A DNA stretch of 46,487 nucleotides from NCBI GenBank assembly GCA_035534175.1, contig DATLSM010000048.1:1-46487 (forward strand), read 5' to 3'. Positions 24,410-33,300 of this stretch are shown here, in pieces. Made by a program: the position numbers and the translations under genes. Source of the DNA: DATLSM01 sp035534175 (GTDB taxonomy: Bacteria; Actinomycetota; Thermoleophilia; Solirubrobacterales; 70-9). Position 1 is the stretch's first letter. Each line of letters opens with the position of its first letter. Under the pieces are notes generated by a model. The model saw nothing but the letters and a program-made list of their open reading frames with translations, was not told the origin of the DNA and searched no databases.

Positions 24410-24616
24410 ATGAAACAGAAGCTCTCGCAGGCCAAACACTGGATGAAGATGATGTGGGGATGCGGGGCAATTGTCCTGGTGGCGCTGATCGTGGCACTCG
24501 CCACCAACGCCTACGTGCTGCTGTTCGTGATTCCGTGCATGCTGATGATGGGCGCAATGGTGTGGATGATGATGGGCGGCATGAGTGGTGGAACGCGCGG
24601 CGGCGACCAAAAGTAA
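24410..24616 (+). CDS. Small Met-rich membrane protein
   Basis: 68 residues, two helices (CGAIVLVALIVALATNAYVL; VIPCMLMMGAMVWMMMGGMS). Unusually Met-rich (about one fifth) with two Cys, a composition seen in small copper-associated membrane peptides. AGGAGA precedes the ATG. It lies 85 nt after the hydrolase-like gene and 41 nt before the ABC exporter genes. No named family is recognised with certainty. Confidence 0.6.
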   Translation: MKQKLSQAKHWMKMMWGCGAIVLVALIVALATNAYVLLFVIPCMLMMGAMVWMMMGGMSGGTRGGDQK

Positions 24617-24657
24617 ACGTGCCCCCTGGCACGCCCGCTGCGGCTAGGCGAGCGCTG

Positions 24658-25353
24658 ATGGCGGATAGGCCACTCACACCCGCCCCGGTCCCATCCGAGG
24701 AAGCCCCGACACAGGTCGGGGCCGCTGTCCTACGGGTCAGTGGCGTCGGCAAGGCTTTCCACCGTGGTATCTGGCCGATGCGCCGCTCGGTCCAAGTCCT
24801 CAGCGGCGCGACGCTTGAGGTCAGGCCCGGCGAGCTGGTCGGGTTGGTAGGCGAGAACGGCTCGGGGAAGAGCACGCTTTTGCAGATCATCGTCGGGCTT
24901 CTAGGTCGAGACACCGGCAGCGTAGAACAACCCGATCGCTCGGGCTATTGCCCGCAGACGGCGATGCTTTGGGACAAGCTGACTGTCGATGAGCATTTCA
25001 CCCTGTTTGCTCGTGCATATGGGATGGATGACGGCACTCGTCGGCGGGCCGTGGACGAGCTGTTGGAGGAGTTGCAGTTCGAGCGCTATCGCGACTATCG
25101 GGTCGAGGCCCTCTCCGGCGGCACGCGTCAGAAGCTCAATCTCGGGTTGGCGTTGATGCACGAGCCGCAGCTGCTCTTGCTCGATGAGCCCTACTCGGGC
25201 TTTGATTGGGAGACCTACCTGCGCTTCTGGGAGATGTCCAAGCGTCGTCGTGACGCCGGGATGGGCATCCTGATCGTCTCTCACCTTCTGGCCGAGCGCG
25301 ACCGCCTCGATCGCATCTACACGCTGCGCGATGGCCGTACCGCAGAGGAATGA
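24658..25353 (+). CDS. ABC transporter ATP-binding protein
   Basis: 231 residues from ATG 24658; GTG at 24619 is an alternative start. Walker A GENGSGKSTLLQ, Q-loop in YCPQTAM, signature LSGGTRQKLNLGLAL, Walker B LLLLDEPYSGFDWE and switch His in IVSHLLAERD. DrrA/CcmA-type exporter subunit. The next gene's ATG overlaps its stop (ATGA), and two permeases follow. Confidence 0.92.
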   Translation: MADRPLTPAPVPSEEAPTQVGAAVLRVSGVGKAFHRGIWPMRRSVQVLSGATLEVRPGELVGLVGENGSGKSTLLQIIVGLLGRDTGSVEQPDRSGYCPQTAMLWDKLTVDEHFTLFARAYGMDDGTRRRAVDELLEELQFERYRDYRVEALSGGTRQKLNLGLALMHEPQLLLLDEPYSGFDWETYLRFWEMSKRRRDAGMGILIVSHLLAERDRLDRIYTLRDGRTAEE

Positions 25354-26066
25354 GCGCCCTCGCTGTTCTCGGGCCGAACTTTGTTCGCGAGCATTTGCGG
25401 ACTCGGCTGACGTTGGTGCTGCTGGTAGCGATCCCGGCCTTCTTCGTCCTGATCTTTGCCAGCGTGCTCGGTCAGTTCGCGACCGCCTTGGGCGGAAGCC
25501 TCGCGAGTCGGGAGGCCACGGCGATCAGCGCCGGTTGGGCCGCCGCCTTCCTGTCCGGGGCACTCGCCTTCTTCGAGGTGACCTCCTCACGGGGAGCCGA
25601 CCGCCGCCTGGCCCTCGCCGGCCTCGGGGCCGGCCGTGTGGCGCTGGCCCGGATCACGGCGGCGGTGACGCTCGCTGTCGTGGTCAGCGCGGTTGCCTTC
25701 CTGACCCTGACGCTGCGCAGCGGCATCGCCCATCCCTTCCATGCAGCGGTGGCGATCCTTGGCTTCGCGACGATCTACATCGGCATTGGCGCGCTGATCG
25801 GAGTGTTCGTTTCCGGTCCCCTTGAGGGCTCGCTTCTGGTCGTGCTTGTCTTCAGCGTCGATGTGTTCTCCGGCCCCGCGATGACCAGCGGCGGTGGAGT
25901 AATGGCCAGCCTGACCCCGACTCGTAAGGCCGCCGATCTACTGATCGCCGCCGGCAGCGGAGAAGGGTCACCCGCAGGGGACTGGATCACGGTCGCCGCT
26001 ATCGCACTCGGAGCCCTTAGCGTTGCTCTGGCGGCGTTTTGGTTCACCGCTCGGTCGAGGGTCTGA
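25350..26066 (+). CDS. ABC-2 type permease subunit 1
   Basis: 238 residues, six predicted membrane helices, beginning LVLLVAIPAFFVLIFASVLG and ending ITVAAIALGALSVALAAFWF. Acidic and basic residues (GADRRLALAGLGAGRVALAR) sit in the first cytoplasmic loop, the ABC-2 elbow region. It forms the pore with the following permease. Translational coupling to the ATPase is clear. Confidence 0.82.
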   Translation: MSALAVLGPNFVREHLRTRLTLVLLVAIPAFFVLIFASVLGQFATALGGSLASREATAISAGWAAAFLSGALAFFEVTSSRGADRRLALAGLGAGRVALARITAAVTLAVVVSAVAFLTLTLRSGIAHPFHAAVAILGFATIYIGIGALIGVFVSGPLEGSLLVVLVFSVDVFSGPAMTSGGGVMASLTPTRKAADLLIAAGSGEGSPAGDWITVAAIALGALSVALAAFWFTARSRV

Positions 26067-26068
26067 CC

Positions 26069-26818
26069 ATGACGCGGCGCACCCTGACTGCGACCTCGAT
26101 GGCGTTTACCGACCAGCGCCGCCGGCCGCTGCTGCTGATCTTGCTCGTAATCGTCCCTTCCTATGTCATCACCCGCAGCATCGCCATCACGCAAGCCACG
26201 CCCCGGCGTATCCCTCTCCCAGGCGACCTCTTCGTGACCACCACCATGAAAGAGCTGCACGGCGCGGTGATGGCAGGAATCGCGATCGCCTTCGTCGCCG
26301 CGCTGTGCGGGGTCTTTGTCATGCAGGCTGCGCTGCAAGGCGACCGACGGCTAGTGATCGCGGGCTTTCGCCCAGGGGAAACGATCATCGCCCGGCTCAC
26401 TGTCCTGGCCGCCGCGACCGCGCTCGTGGTCACCGTCTCGATGGGAGTTACCGCCGTGAGCTTCACGCCAGCGGAGTGGAGCCCCTTCGTCATGGCCGCG
26501 CTGCTCACCGGCTTGATCTACGCCGCGCTCGGCGCTCTCGCAGGGGCACTGCTCGACAAGCTCGCCGCCACCTATCTGATGCTATTCCTCGCCCTCACCG
26601 ACCTCGGCATCGCCCAGAACCCCATGTTCGGCAACGGAAGCCCGCCCTCGTGGGCAATGTTCCTACCCGGCTACGGCCCCGGACGGATGATGGTCGATGG
26701 CGCATTCTCGTCCAGCTTCCACGCCGCCGGCCCGCTGGCAATCGCGCTCGGCTGGACCGTCGGGCTCACCTTCGCCGTGGGATTCATTCTCCGTCGCGCC
26801 GTGGGAACACGAACCTAA
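26069..26818 (+). CDS. ABC-2 type permease subunit 2
   Basis: 249 residues from ATG 26069, 2 nt after the previous stop. Six helices with the same layout as subunit 1 (AVMAGIAIAFVAALCGVFVM; LTVLAAATALVVTVSMGVTA). GDRRLVIAGFRPGETIIARL parallels the loop of subunit 1, so the two are probably a diverged duplication. The substrate is unknown; neighbouring TetR genes suggest a drug-like or lipid substrate. Confidence 0.82.
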   Translation: MTRRTLTATSMAFTDQRRRPLLLILLVIVPSYVITRSIAITQATPRRIPLPGDLFVTTTMKELHGAVMAGIAIAFVAALCGVFVMQAALQGDRRLVIAGFRPGETIIARLTVLAAATALVVTVSMGVTAVSFTPAEWSPFVMAALLTGLIYAALGALAGALLDKLAATYLMLFLALTDLGIAQNPMFGNGSPPSWAMFLPGYGPGRMMVDGAFSSSFHAAGPLAIALGWTVGLTFAVGFILRRAVGTRT

Positions 26819-26980
26819 GCGCCCAGGAGCCTCGTCGGATGCTCTCCGTCGCCAACGCGATCATCGTGGCGAGGGGCCTGCTTTGGAGACGACGAGCGGC
26901 GCTGACTTCAATCTCGCCGCGCTCCTGGCCCTCGAAGGCAAATCCCGCCCAAGCCCAATTCCAGCGTAGTTTCACACCGC

Positions 26981-27595
26981 TCAGTCGGGCGTGAGTAAGC
27001 CGACTATGAGACGCGAGACGATCAGGCCAAAGAGATCGTCCGGCACCGAATCAGGGTCGAGGACTCGCTCGAAGGCAAGACCGTTGACGAGCGCGCCAAT
27101 GCCGACCGCCACCTGCTCGGCCGGCAGGGGAAGCTCGACACCGGCCGCAGCGGTCTGGCGCTCGATGGCCTCAGCGATAATCCTCACCTCTGCTTCGCGC
27201 TGCTTGACGAACTCGCCCCGGAGCTTTCGGTTCCGCGCCCCGTAGGCCCAGAACTCAAAGAACAGAAGGGGCCAGTCGGGGTCCTCGCGGATGAAGCTCC
27301 CAAAGCGCTCGCTGGCCGTCTGCTCGACTCCCTCCGGTGACTCTACGGCGGCCACCACGGCGCGGTAGTCGTCTAGGCGCTTCTCCAGCTCGTGATCGTT
27401 TAGGGCGAGGAACAGCTCCTCCTTGCCCTTGAAGTTCGAGTAGACGGCCCCGGTGGTGTATCCGGCCTCGGCGGCGATCTCCTCGACACTGGCGCCGTGG
27501 TAGCCGCGCTTCGCGAAGACTCGACCGGCGGCTTCGATCAGCTCGACTCGGGTGCGCTCTTGTCGCTGCTTTCTAGTCTCGGCCTCGCTGCTCAT
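26981..27595 (-). CDS. TetR-family transcriptional regulator
   Basis: 204 residues. HTH: ERTRVELIEAAGRVFAKRGY then ASVEEIAAEAGYTTGAVYSN and FKGKEELFLAL. It lies between the ABC exporter (convergent; the 162-bp gap 26819-26980 holds no visible gene) and a divergent short gene plus methyltransferase. A palindrome in the divergent gap is its likely operator. Confidence 0.9.
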   Translation of the reverse strand: MSSEAETRKQRQERTRVELIEAAGRVFAKRGYHGASVEEIAAEAGYTTGAVYSNFKGKEELFLALNDHELEKRLDDYRAVVAAVESPEGVEQTASERFGSFIREDPDWPLLFFEFWAYGARNRKLRGEFVKQREAEVRIIAEAIERQTAAAGVELPLPAEQVAVGIGALVNGLAFERVLDPDSVPDDLFGLIVSRLIVGLLTPD

Positions 27596-27620
27596 CGCTC
27601 TGAATAGGCTAATCTACTCA

Positions 27621-27636
27621 GATAATGAGCGTTATC
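27621..27636. promoter_or_regulatory. Candidate TetR operator
   Basis: GATAA-TGAGCG-TTATC, a perfect 5-bp-arm palindrome 25 nt upstream of the TetR start and 17 nt before the divergent small gene. Confidence 0.55.
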
Positions 27637-27653
27637 GGAACGAGGAGAGGTCT

Positions 27654-27773
27654 ATGAGCCTTGCGGTTTGCGCGATCGGAATGGCCTTACTCATGACTTG
27701 CATCTTCGGCATGGGCGTGATCGGAAAGCTAAGGAGCCGCGTTCGCCGCGGGTCCGAGGGTCCGGGGTCATGA
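27654..27773 (+). CDS. Small membrane peptide (39 aa)
   Basis: ATG 27654 follows GAGGAGAGG at ideal spacing. The peptide is one membrane helix (VCAIGMALLMTCIFGMGVIG) with a basic tail (KLRSRVRRG). Its stop overlaps the methyltransferase ATG, so it is translationally coupled. Unknown family. Strong ribosome site and coupling support a real gene despite its length. Confidence 0.6.
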   Translation: MSLAVCAIGMALLMTCIFGMGVIGKLRSRVRRGSEGPGS

Positions 27774-28411
27774 GCGGGACGAGCGAGAGCCCTCATTCCG
27801 CAGAGACCGAACGCATCCGGCGGCTCTATGAGAAGGAAGCGCCGAAGTTCGACCGCAGCATGGGCCGCTGGGACCGGACTCTCTTTGCTGGCAGTCGCGA
27901 GTGGGTCTGCGCGCAAGCGAGCGGTGACGTGTTGGAGATTGCGATTGGGACCGCTCGCAACCTGCCCTTCTACCCCGCAGATATCCGGTTGACCGGAGTT
28001 GAGCTGAGCCCGGCGATGATCGAGGTCGCTCAAGAGCAAGCCGAGAAGTTGGACCGCGAGGTTGACCTTCGTGTCGGTGACGCCGAGGCTCTGGAGTTCG
28101 CCGATGCGTCCTTCGACACGGTGATCTGCACCTACTCGCTCTGCACAATCCCCGACGACCGCGCTGCGGTACGGGAGGCCAAGCGAGTGCTGCGACCGGG
28201 CGGGAAGTTCGTTCTGGCAGAGCATGTGCGGAGCCCGATTTGGGTTGTACGGATGATCGAGCGACTGATCGAGCCGCTGGCGGTCCGCTTCGGCGGCGAC
28301 CACCTTACGCGGGAGCCGCTGGAGCATCTGGAGGCCGAGGGGTTCAGGGTCGAGGAGGTCAAACGGTCCAAGCTCGGGATCGTGGAGCTGGTCACGGCCC
28401 GCAAGCCGTAG
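27770..28411 (+). CDS. Class I SAM-dependent methyltransferase
   Basis: 213 residues. SAM motif I VLEIAIGTARNLPFYP, post-I acidic strand LTGVELSPAMIEVAQ, motif II/III FDTVICTYSLCTIPD and the post-loop VLRPGGKFVLAEH. It is UbiE/PmtA-like in layout; phospholipid, quinone or metalloid methylation are all possible. It is coupled to the small membrane peptide and controlled from the TetR divergent region. Confidence 0.85.
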   Translation: MSGTSESPHSAETERIRRLYEKEAPKFDRSMGRWDRTLFAGSREWVCAQASGDVLEIAIGTARNLPFYPADIRLTGVELSPAMIEVAQEQAEKLDREVDLRVGDAEALEFADASFDTVICTYSLCTIPDDRAAVREAKRVLRPGGKFVLAEHVRSPIWVVRMIERLIEPLAVRFGGDHLTREPLEHLEAEGFRVEEVKRSKLGIVELVTARKP

Positions 28412-28448
28412 CGACTAGCGCGGTCGTCGTCAGGGACAATCCCGGCGC

Positions 28449-29432
28449 GTGTTTGCCTCAATACCCAGCCCCGCGTCCAGCGGCTTTCAGCTCGGCCCCT
28501 TCGAGGTCCACATCTACGGGCTGATGTATGTCGTCGGACTGGCGCTGGCGGTCCTTATTACGGTGCGCCGCTGGGAGGCGCGCGGCGGCTCGCGCGGGCT
28601 GGTCTACGACGTGGCCCTATGGGGATTCCCGGCGGGACTGATCGGGGGACGGCTCTACTTCCTTGCGACGAGCTGGAACGAAGTTCCTCCTCACTGGTGG
28701 GGTCCGCTGGCCGTATGGGACGGCGGCATGGGAATCTGGGGTGGCATCGCCCTCGGCTCAGCGGTCGGGTTGTGGCGACTGCGCCGAGCCGGAGTCTCGC
28801 CCGGCCCGTTCTTGGACGCAGCCGCTCCGGCGCTCTTGGTCGGGCAAGCAGTGGGGCGGATCGGCAACTACTTCAACCAGGAGCTTTTCGGCGGACCTAC
28901 CAATCTGCCCTGGGCGCTTCAAATCTCACCGGCCCACCGCCCAGCCGGATACGAGAGCTTTGCCACCTTCCACCCGACCTTCCTCTACGAGCTGATCTGG
29001 AACCTCAGCCTCGCCGCGTTTCTCGTCTGGTTGGGGCATCACCGCCGGATTAAGCCACCCGGCCTTTTCGCCCTCTACGTCACGGGCTATTCGGCCTTTC
29101 GCATCTTCGAGGAGTCGCTTCGCGTCGACCCCGCTCACTACTTCCTCGGACTGCGGCTCAACTTCTACGTGGCCACGTTGCTCTGTCTCGCCGGCCTGGT
29201 GTGGTTCGCGCGGAGCCAGGGCTGGCGGCCGGGACGCCAAACGCGGAGAGGGGCGGCTCTGATGCTCGCGGGCGGGATTGTACTCGTATCTGGATGTGGA
29301 GAATCGGGACGTGCCGAAGCTGACCAGGGCACTAGGTCAAATCGGCGGACGTTTCCGAGGACCTATCAGCCAATGACTGCCAAGGTCCCATCATCCATTG
29401 TGGTGCGCTCCACGACAACGGAAATCCCGTAG
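28449..29432 (+). CDS. lgt: Prolipoprotein diacylglyceryl transferase (Lgt) with extra C-terminal lipobox tail
   Basis: 327 residues, GTG start. Transfers diacylglycerol to the lipobox Cys of prolipoproteins in the membrane. Seven helices; the signature GRIGNYFNQELFGGPTNLPW is intact, and GLIGGRLYFLAT and WDGGMGIWGGIALG fit actinobacterial Lgt. The enzyme normally ends near residue 265. Here it runs on through RRGAALMLAGGIVLVSGCGE, which looks like a lipoprotein signal with lipobox LVSGC, then ~50 disordered residues. That tail may be a separate lipoprotein start (ATG 29262) fused in frame. It overlaps the opposite-strand gene by 67 nt. Confidence 0.88.
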   Translation: MFASIPSPASSGFQLGPFEVHIYGLMYVVGLALAVLITVRRWEARGGSRGLVYDVALWGFPAGLIGGRLYFLATSWNEVPPHWWGPLAVWDGGMGIWGGIALGSAVGLWRLRRAGVSPGPFLDAAAPALLVGQAVGRIGNYFNQELFGGPTNLPWALQISPAHRPAGYESFATFHPTFLYELIWNLSLAAFLVWLGHHRRIKPPGLFALYVTGYSAFRIFEESLRVDPAHYFLGLRLNFYVATLLCLAGLVWFARSQGWRPGRQTRRGAALMLAGGIVLVSGCGESGRAEADQGTRSNRRTFPRTYQPMTAKVPSSIVVRSTTTEIP

Positions 29433-29728
29433 GCCGTCCGAAACTCAAGCCAGCCGCTCCCCGGTGTCTGGGGTCCAACGTAGGCCGTGGTATCAGCGGG
29501 GTCGAAGTAGAAGCCCGTCTGCTCATCCAAGACCAAGGCGATCGCCTCGTGGTCAGGCGGCAGAGTCTCGACGCGGTTCAACTCCCCCTGCAACCCGCAG
29601 CCGAAGAACTGGCCGTAGAAGTTGACGGTCGCTTTGATCTCTGTGCCGATCAAACCCTGCAGGCGGCTCAGCGCATCGGCGAACTCGATCTGTCCCAGCT
29701 CGTCCATGTGCGACAAAGGCGTCGGCAT
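29366..29728 (-). CDS. Hypothetical protein (120 aa)
   Basis: Soluble alpha/beta protein (IGTEIKATVNFYGQFFGCGL; EAIALVLDEQTGFYFDPADT; WLEFRTAYGISVVVERT) with no recognised family. Amphipathic strands suggest a small barrel. It begins 2 nt after the stop of the downstream sigma factor on the same strand and is convergent with lgt. GGGACAG lies 6 nt before the ATG, with GAGGCAA 14 nt further up, a weak echo of the element's promoter motif. Confidence 0.6.
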   Translation of the reverse strand: MPTPLSHMDELGQIEFADALSRLQGLIGTEIKATVNFYGQFFGCGLQGELNRVETLPPDHEAIALVLDEQTGFYFDPADTTAYVGPQTPGSGWLEFRTAYGISVVVERTTMDDGTLAVIG

Positions 29729-29730
29729 CG

Positions 29731-30294
29731 CTAACTGTCCCCCCTCTCAAGCAATTGCCTCACCCGCGCCCGTCCCTCGGTAAGGCAGCGGTGCAGCTTG
29801 GACTTGCTCCAGCCCCGCAGCTCGCGGATCTCCTCGTAGGTGCAGCCGAGGCCGAGCAGGATCAGCGCCGTGCGCTCGTCGGGCTTCAACCGCTCGACCA
29901 GCGCCAACACCTTCGCCGTCTCCTCGGCTCGCTCGACCAGCTCGGCCGGGCCGATGCGATCGTCGGGGATGATCGCCTCCAACCCCTCGCCCTCCCGTTC
30001 GCGGGCGCTCATCCGGTAGCGGGACTCACGCGCGACCGCCTTGCGCCGGATCGCCCAGGCGCAGCGCTTGGTGACGAGCATCATCCAGCGCAGGGCATAT
30101 TCGCCGGCCGCGCCATCGTAGAAGCGAAGGAACTGAACGCAGGCGTCGCTCAAAGCTTCGTCCGCATCGTCGTGGCGGCGGGAGTGGTAGCGGGCCTGGC
30201 GCATGAGCCGGCCGCGCTCGGCGCGAAGGAGACCGTCAAGCACTCGCGCTCGGCGCTCTCTTTCAAGTGTCCGGCTCTGTGGCGGGGAGGCCAT
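29731..30294 (-). CDS. Second sigma-70 family (ECF-like) factor
   Basis: About 187 residues from ATG 30294. Region 2-like helix (DDADEALSDACVQFLRFYDG, then ALRWMMLVTKRCAWAIRRK) and region 4 (LKPDERTALILLGLGCTYEE, then IRELRGWSKSKLHRCLTEGR). It is distinct in sequence from the 7354 factor. It lies downstream of the relaxase on the same strand, so it could be made with it. The ATG lies inside hairpin element 2; GTG 30243 (about 170 aa) is an alternative that would leave the hairpin untranslated. Confidence 0.72.
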   Translation of the reverse strand: MASPPQSRTLERERRARVLDGLLRAERGRLMRQARYHSRRHDDADEALSDACVQFLRFYDGAAGEYALRWMMLVTKRCAWAIRRKAVARESRYRMSAREREGEGLEAIIPDDRIGPAELVERAEETAKVLALVERLKPDERTALILLGLGCTYEEIRELRGWSKSKLHRCLTEGRARVRQLLERGDS

Positions 30295-30345
30295 GCCCCC
30301 GCCCCGCACGCGCAGCGTGCGATCCTCGGGCGGCGTGGCCTCCCC
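30284..30345 (-). repeat. Nested hairpin element 2 between relaxase and sigma gene
   Basis: Outer stem GGGGAGGCCATGCC (30284-30297) with GGCGTGGCCTCCCC (30332-30345), one wobble pair; tip hairpin CGCACGC-gca-GCGTGCG (30305-30321). It occupies the gap between relaxase stop and sigma start, and could also act as an intercistronic processing or attenuation element. Confidence 0.65.
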
Positions 30346-30369
30346 CGCCGCCGGGAGCTACCTGCGGCC

Positions 30370-33300
30370 TTAACGGGCGATTCGCATGGCCCGCTCGGCG
30401 CTGCGGACGCGCTGCTTGCCGAGCTGCTTCTGCACCCGGTCGAGGCGCAGCTGGGCCTCGCGCCGATCGCGACGCTGCGCGGCATCGCGGGGCTTGGCGC
30501 CGAGCGGGTCTTTGCCGGCGGAGGTGATGCCGTAGCGCTGGCGGTAGCCGTAGATGGCATCGACGCCGTTGTTCCAGAGCGAGGCGTTCAACGGGTCCTT
30601 GGGACGCTCGCCAAGGTTCTCCTTAATCAGCTTGCTCGCCTGCGAGCGCTCGGCCGCGACCGCGCGGCGGCGCAGGTCGACCAGGCGGTCCTCGATCAAG
30701 GCGAGCTCGGCCCGCTCTGCTCCGCTGAGGCCGGACTGCCGGGGCGCGGCGGTCGCCACCTCGACGGTGAGGCCGTCGCGCTCGCCTTCAAGGCGGCGGA
30801 GCTGCGCGGCACCGACACTGGCGCGCTCGCCGTCGGCTTCCGTGAGCCGAGACTTGGCGGCGTCGATGCGCCGCTCGAGTTCGGTAAGTCGCTCCTCGGC
30901 GGGGGAGTGCTCGGAGGCGGCCGCGCGGCTGCGCTCAAGCTCCGCCCGTCGCTTTGCCAGATCGAGCGGCGCCATCGCCTGGACCTGCTTTCGCCCCTCG
31001 ACCTCGACCGCGGCGTACTCCCCGGCCGCCCGCTCCGCACCGACGCGGAGATCGTGGGCGGCGTCCTCCACCTCGCGCTTCCCCGGCCCGAAGTCCGCGT
31101 CGGTCAACTCCGAGGCGGCGACGCCGTAGGCGGTGGTGGCACCGGAGCTGCGGGAGATCGCAACGGTGAAGTCCTCGCGGCTGATACCGGAGTCGAGCAG
31201 GGCGAAGGCCGAGTCGAAGGTCTTTGACTCGGTGCTGTAGGTGGTAAGCGCGTAGGCGTGCTGGATCGCCGGCTCGCGCGAGGGCGTGACTTTCTCCAGG
31301 TAGTTGCGGTCGAGCCGGACCCCTTCGCCTTCGACGCCGAGGCGCTGGAGGTAGAGATGGTGCTTGGCCTGATCGACGCCGACGACCTCCCAGCGTTCGC
31401 GGTTCGACACCTGGGGCGTGTTGATCCGGGTGACGACGCGATCGCCGACGGCGAAGTGCTGGCCGCCGACGACCAAGGACTGAGCCGCCACCGCGCCGTC
31501 TGCGACGAGCAACTCGCGGGCGCGCTCGTTCAGCTCGGCGACGTCACGGGTGCGGCGGGCGATCATCACCGCGTCATCGCCGGCGGCGTAGCGCTTGTGC
31601 CAGTCGAGAACCTGAGCGTCAAGCGCCTCGGGCAGGGTGTCGGCGATCACCAGGCGGTCGTGAGCGCGCAGTACGTCGAGCGCGTCAGAGCCGCGACCTT
31701 CGTGTGCGAGTTCAACGATTTCGCGGTCCACCGGATCACGCTGGCGACGGATCTGCGTCAGCACCACCGGCTCGATCTCGTTGGTCAGGTTGCCGTAGAG
31801 GCCACCGGGACCGACCGCGCCGATCTGGCGAGGGTCGCCGATCAGGACGAGCTTGCCGTCGCAGCCTTCGGCGAGGTCGGCAAGCGCCGTCATGTGAGGC
31901 GTCGGGGTAGTCGAGGACTCATCGACGACGATCACCGTCCCCGGCGGCAGCGGGGCGATCCCGCGCTCAGCCAGCTCGCCGGTCTGGATCAGGAAGGCGG
32001 TCACTGAGGTCGCCGGAACCCCGGCGTCGGAAAGCTCGCCGGAAGCGCTGCGGGCGGTGGCGACGCCGACGCCGCGAATCCCGGCGGCCGCCCACGCCTC
32101 CTGCGCGGCGGCAAGCGCGGTGGTCTTGCCGGTCCCCGGCAGGGCCGCGACCGCGACGATCCGCTCGCCGCCAGTGGTGAGGCGGCGGACCATCTCGACC
32201 TGCTGCTCGCTCAGGTAGCGGTGGCGGTCGAGGACGGCGGTGAGCGTGGCACCGTCGACCACGGCAGCTCCAGCGTCCTCCCCCTTCCTCGCGGTCGCCA
32301 TGAAGGACTGCTCCATCTGCCAGAGCCGCGGGGTGGTGTAGTAGGTCGCGTCGAGTGGGCCGGCGCCCTTGTGAATCTGGATCAGCTGCGGCCCATCAAG
32401 CAGGGACTTGACCGCGGCCTCCAACGCCGCGGCGTCGGCACCCTCGCGGAGCTGGTTCGCGACGGCAGACAAAAGATCGCGGCGATCGAAGTGAGAATGG
32501 TGGGCCTCCAGGTCGGCGAGGGCGCGATCGAGCTGCTCGGCGCCGATCGCGCGAGGCTCGCGGCGGCGAGCGCGAGTGAGCATCCGGTCAATCGACTCGG
32601 GGGTGAGGTCGAACTCGGCGGCGCGCGAGATCCACTCCTCCCGCTGGGTGTCGGGGTCTACTTTGTAGTCCTTCGCGTCGCGGGTCCGGTAGGCAGCCAC
32701 TTCGGCGGCCGCCGCGGAGCTGGTCCCTCGCTCGGCCATCGCCGCGACGATCTCCGCCCGCCGCTGGGAGAAGTGGTCGATCACCGGCCGCCCGATGCCG
32801 GCGAGGTCGGCATAGCCGTTGACGACCGTCTGCCACTCGGCGCCGACCTCGCGGGTCAGCTCGGCGCGAAGCGCCGCCTGGTAAACGTGTCCCGCCGCTT
32901 TCGCCTCGCGCAGAAGCGGCGACTGGCGCCTCGGGTTGGCGAGGCTGAGCCAGCGCCGATCCGAGGCGGCACGGGTCATATTGGCGGTGACGAGATGGGT
33001 GTGAAGGGCAGGATCGCCGGCCCGCGAGGAGCGGTGGCGGAAGCTCATCGAGAGGAAGCCCGCGCCCGGTTCGATCACGACGCCGCCCTTCCCCCGCTGC
33101 ACGAAGCAGGCCGTCCTCTCCAAGTAGCCAACCGCCTCGGCGACGGCATGATCGTGGGCACGAAGGATCGCGGCGCGGACCTCGGACGAGCCAACTGCGT
33201 AGAGCAGCGAGACCGACTTCGGCGCGGCGAAGCGAATGTCGTAGCCGAGGATCGGGTCGAGGCGGCGCTCGCGCCCGTCTGCATCTACGAACTTCCTGGG

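Noticed and set aside
29755..31227. 490-codon plus-strand open frame opposite sigma and relaxase
   Set aside because: Composition of an antisense shadow; the opposite strand carries clear domains.
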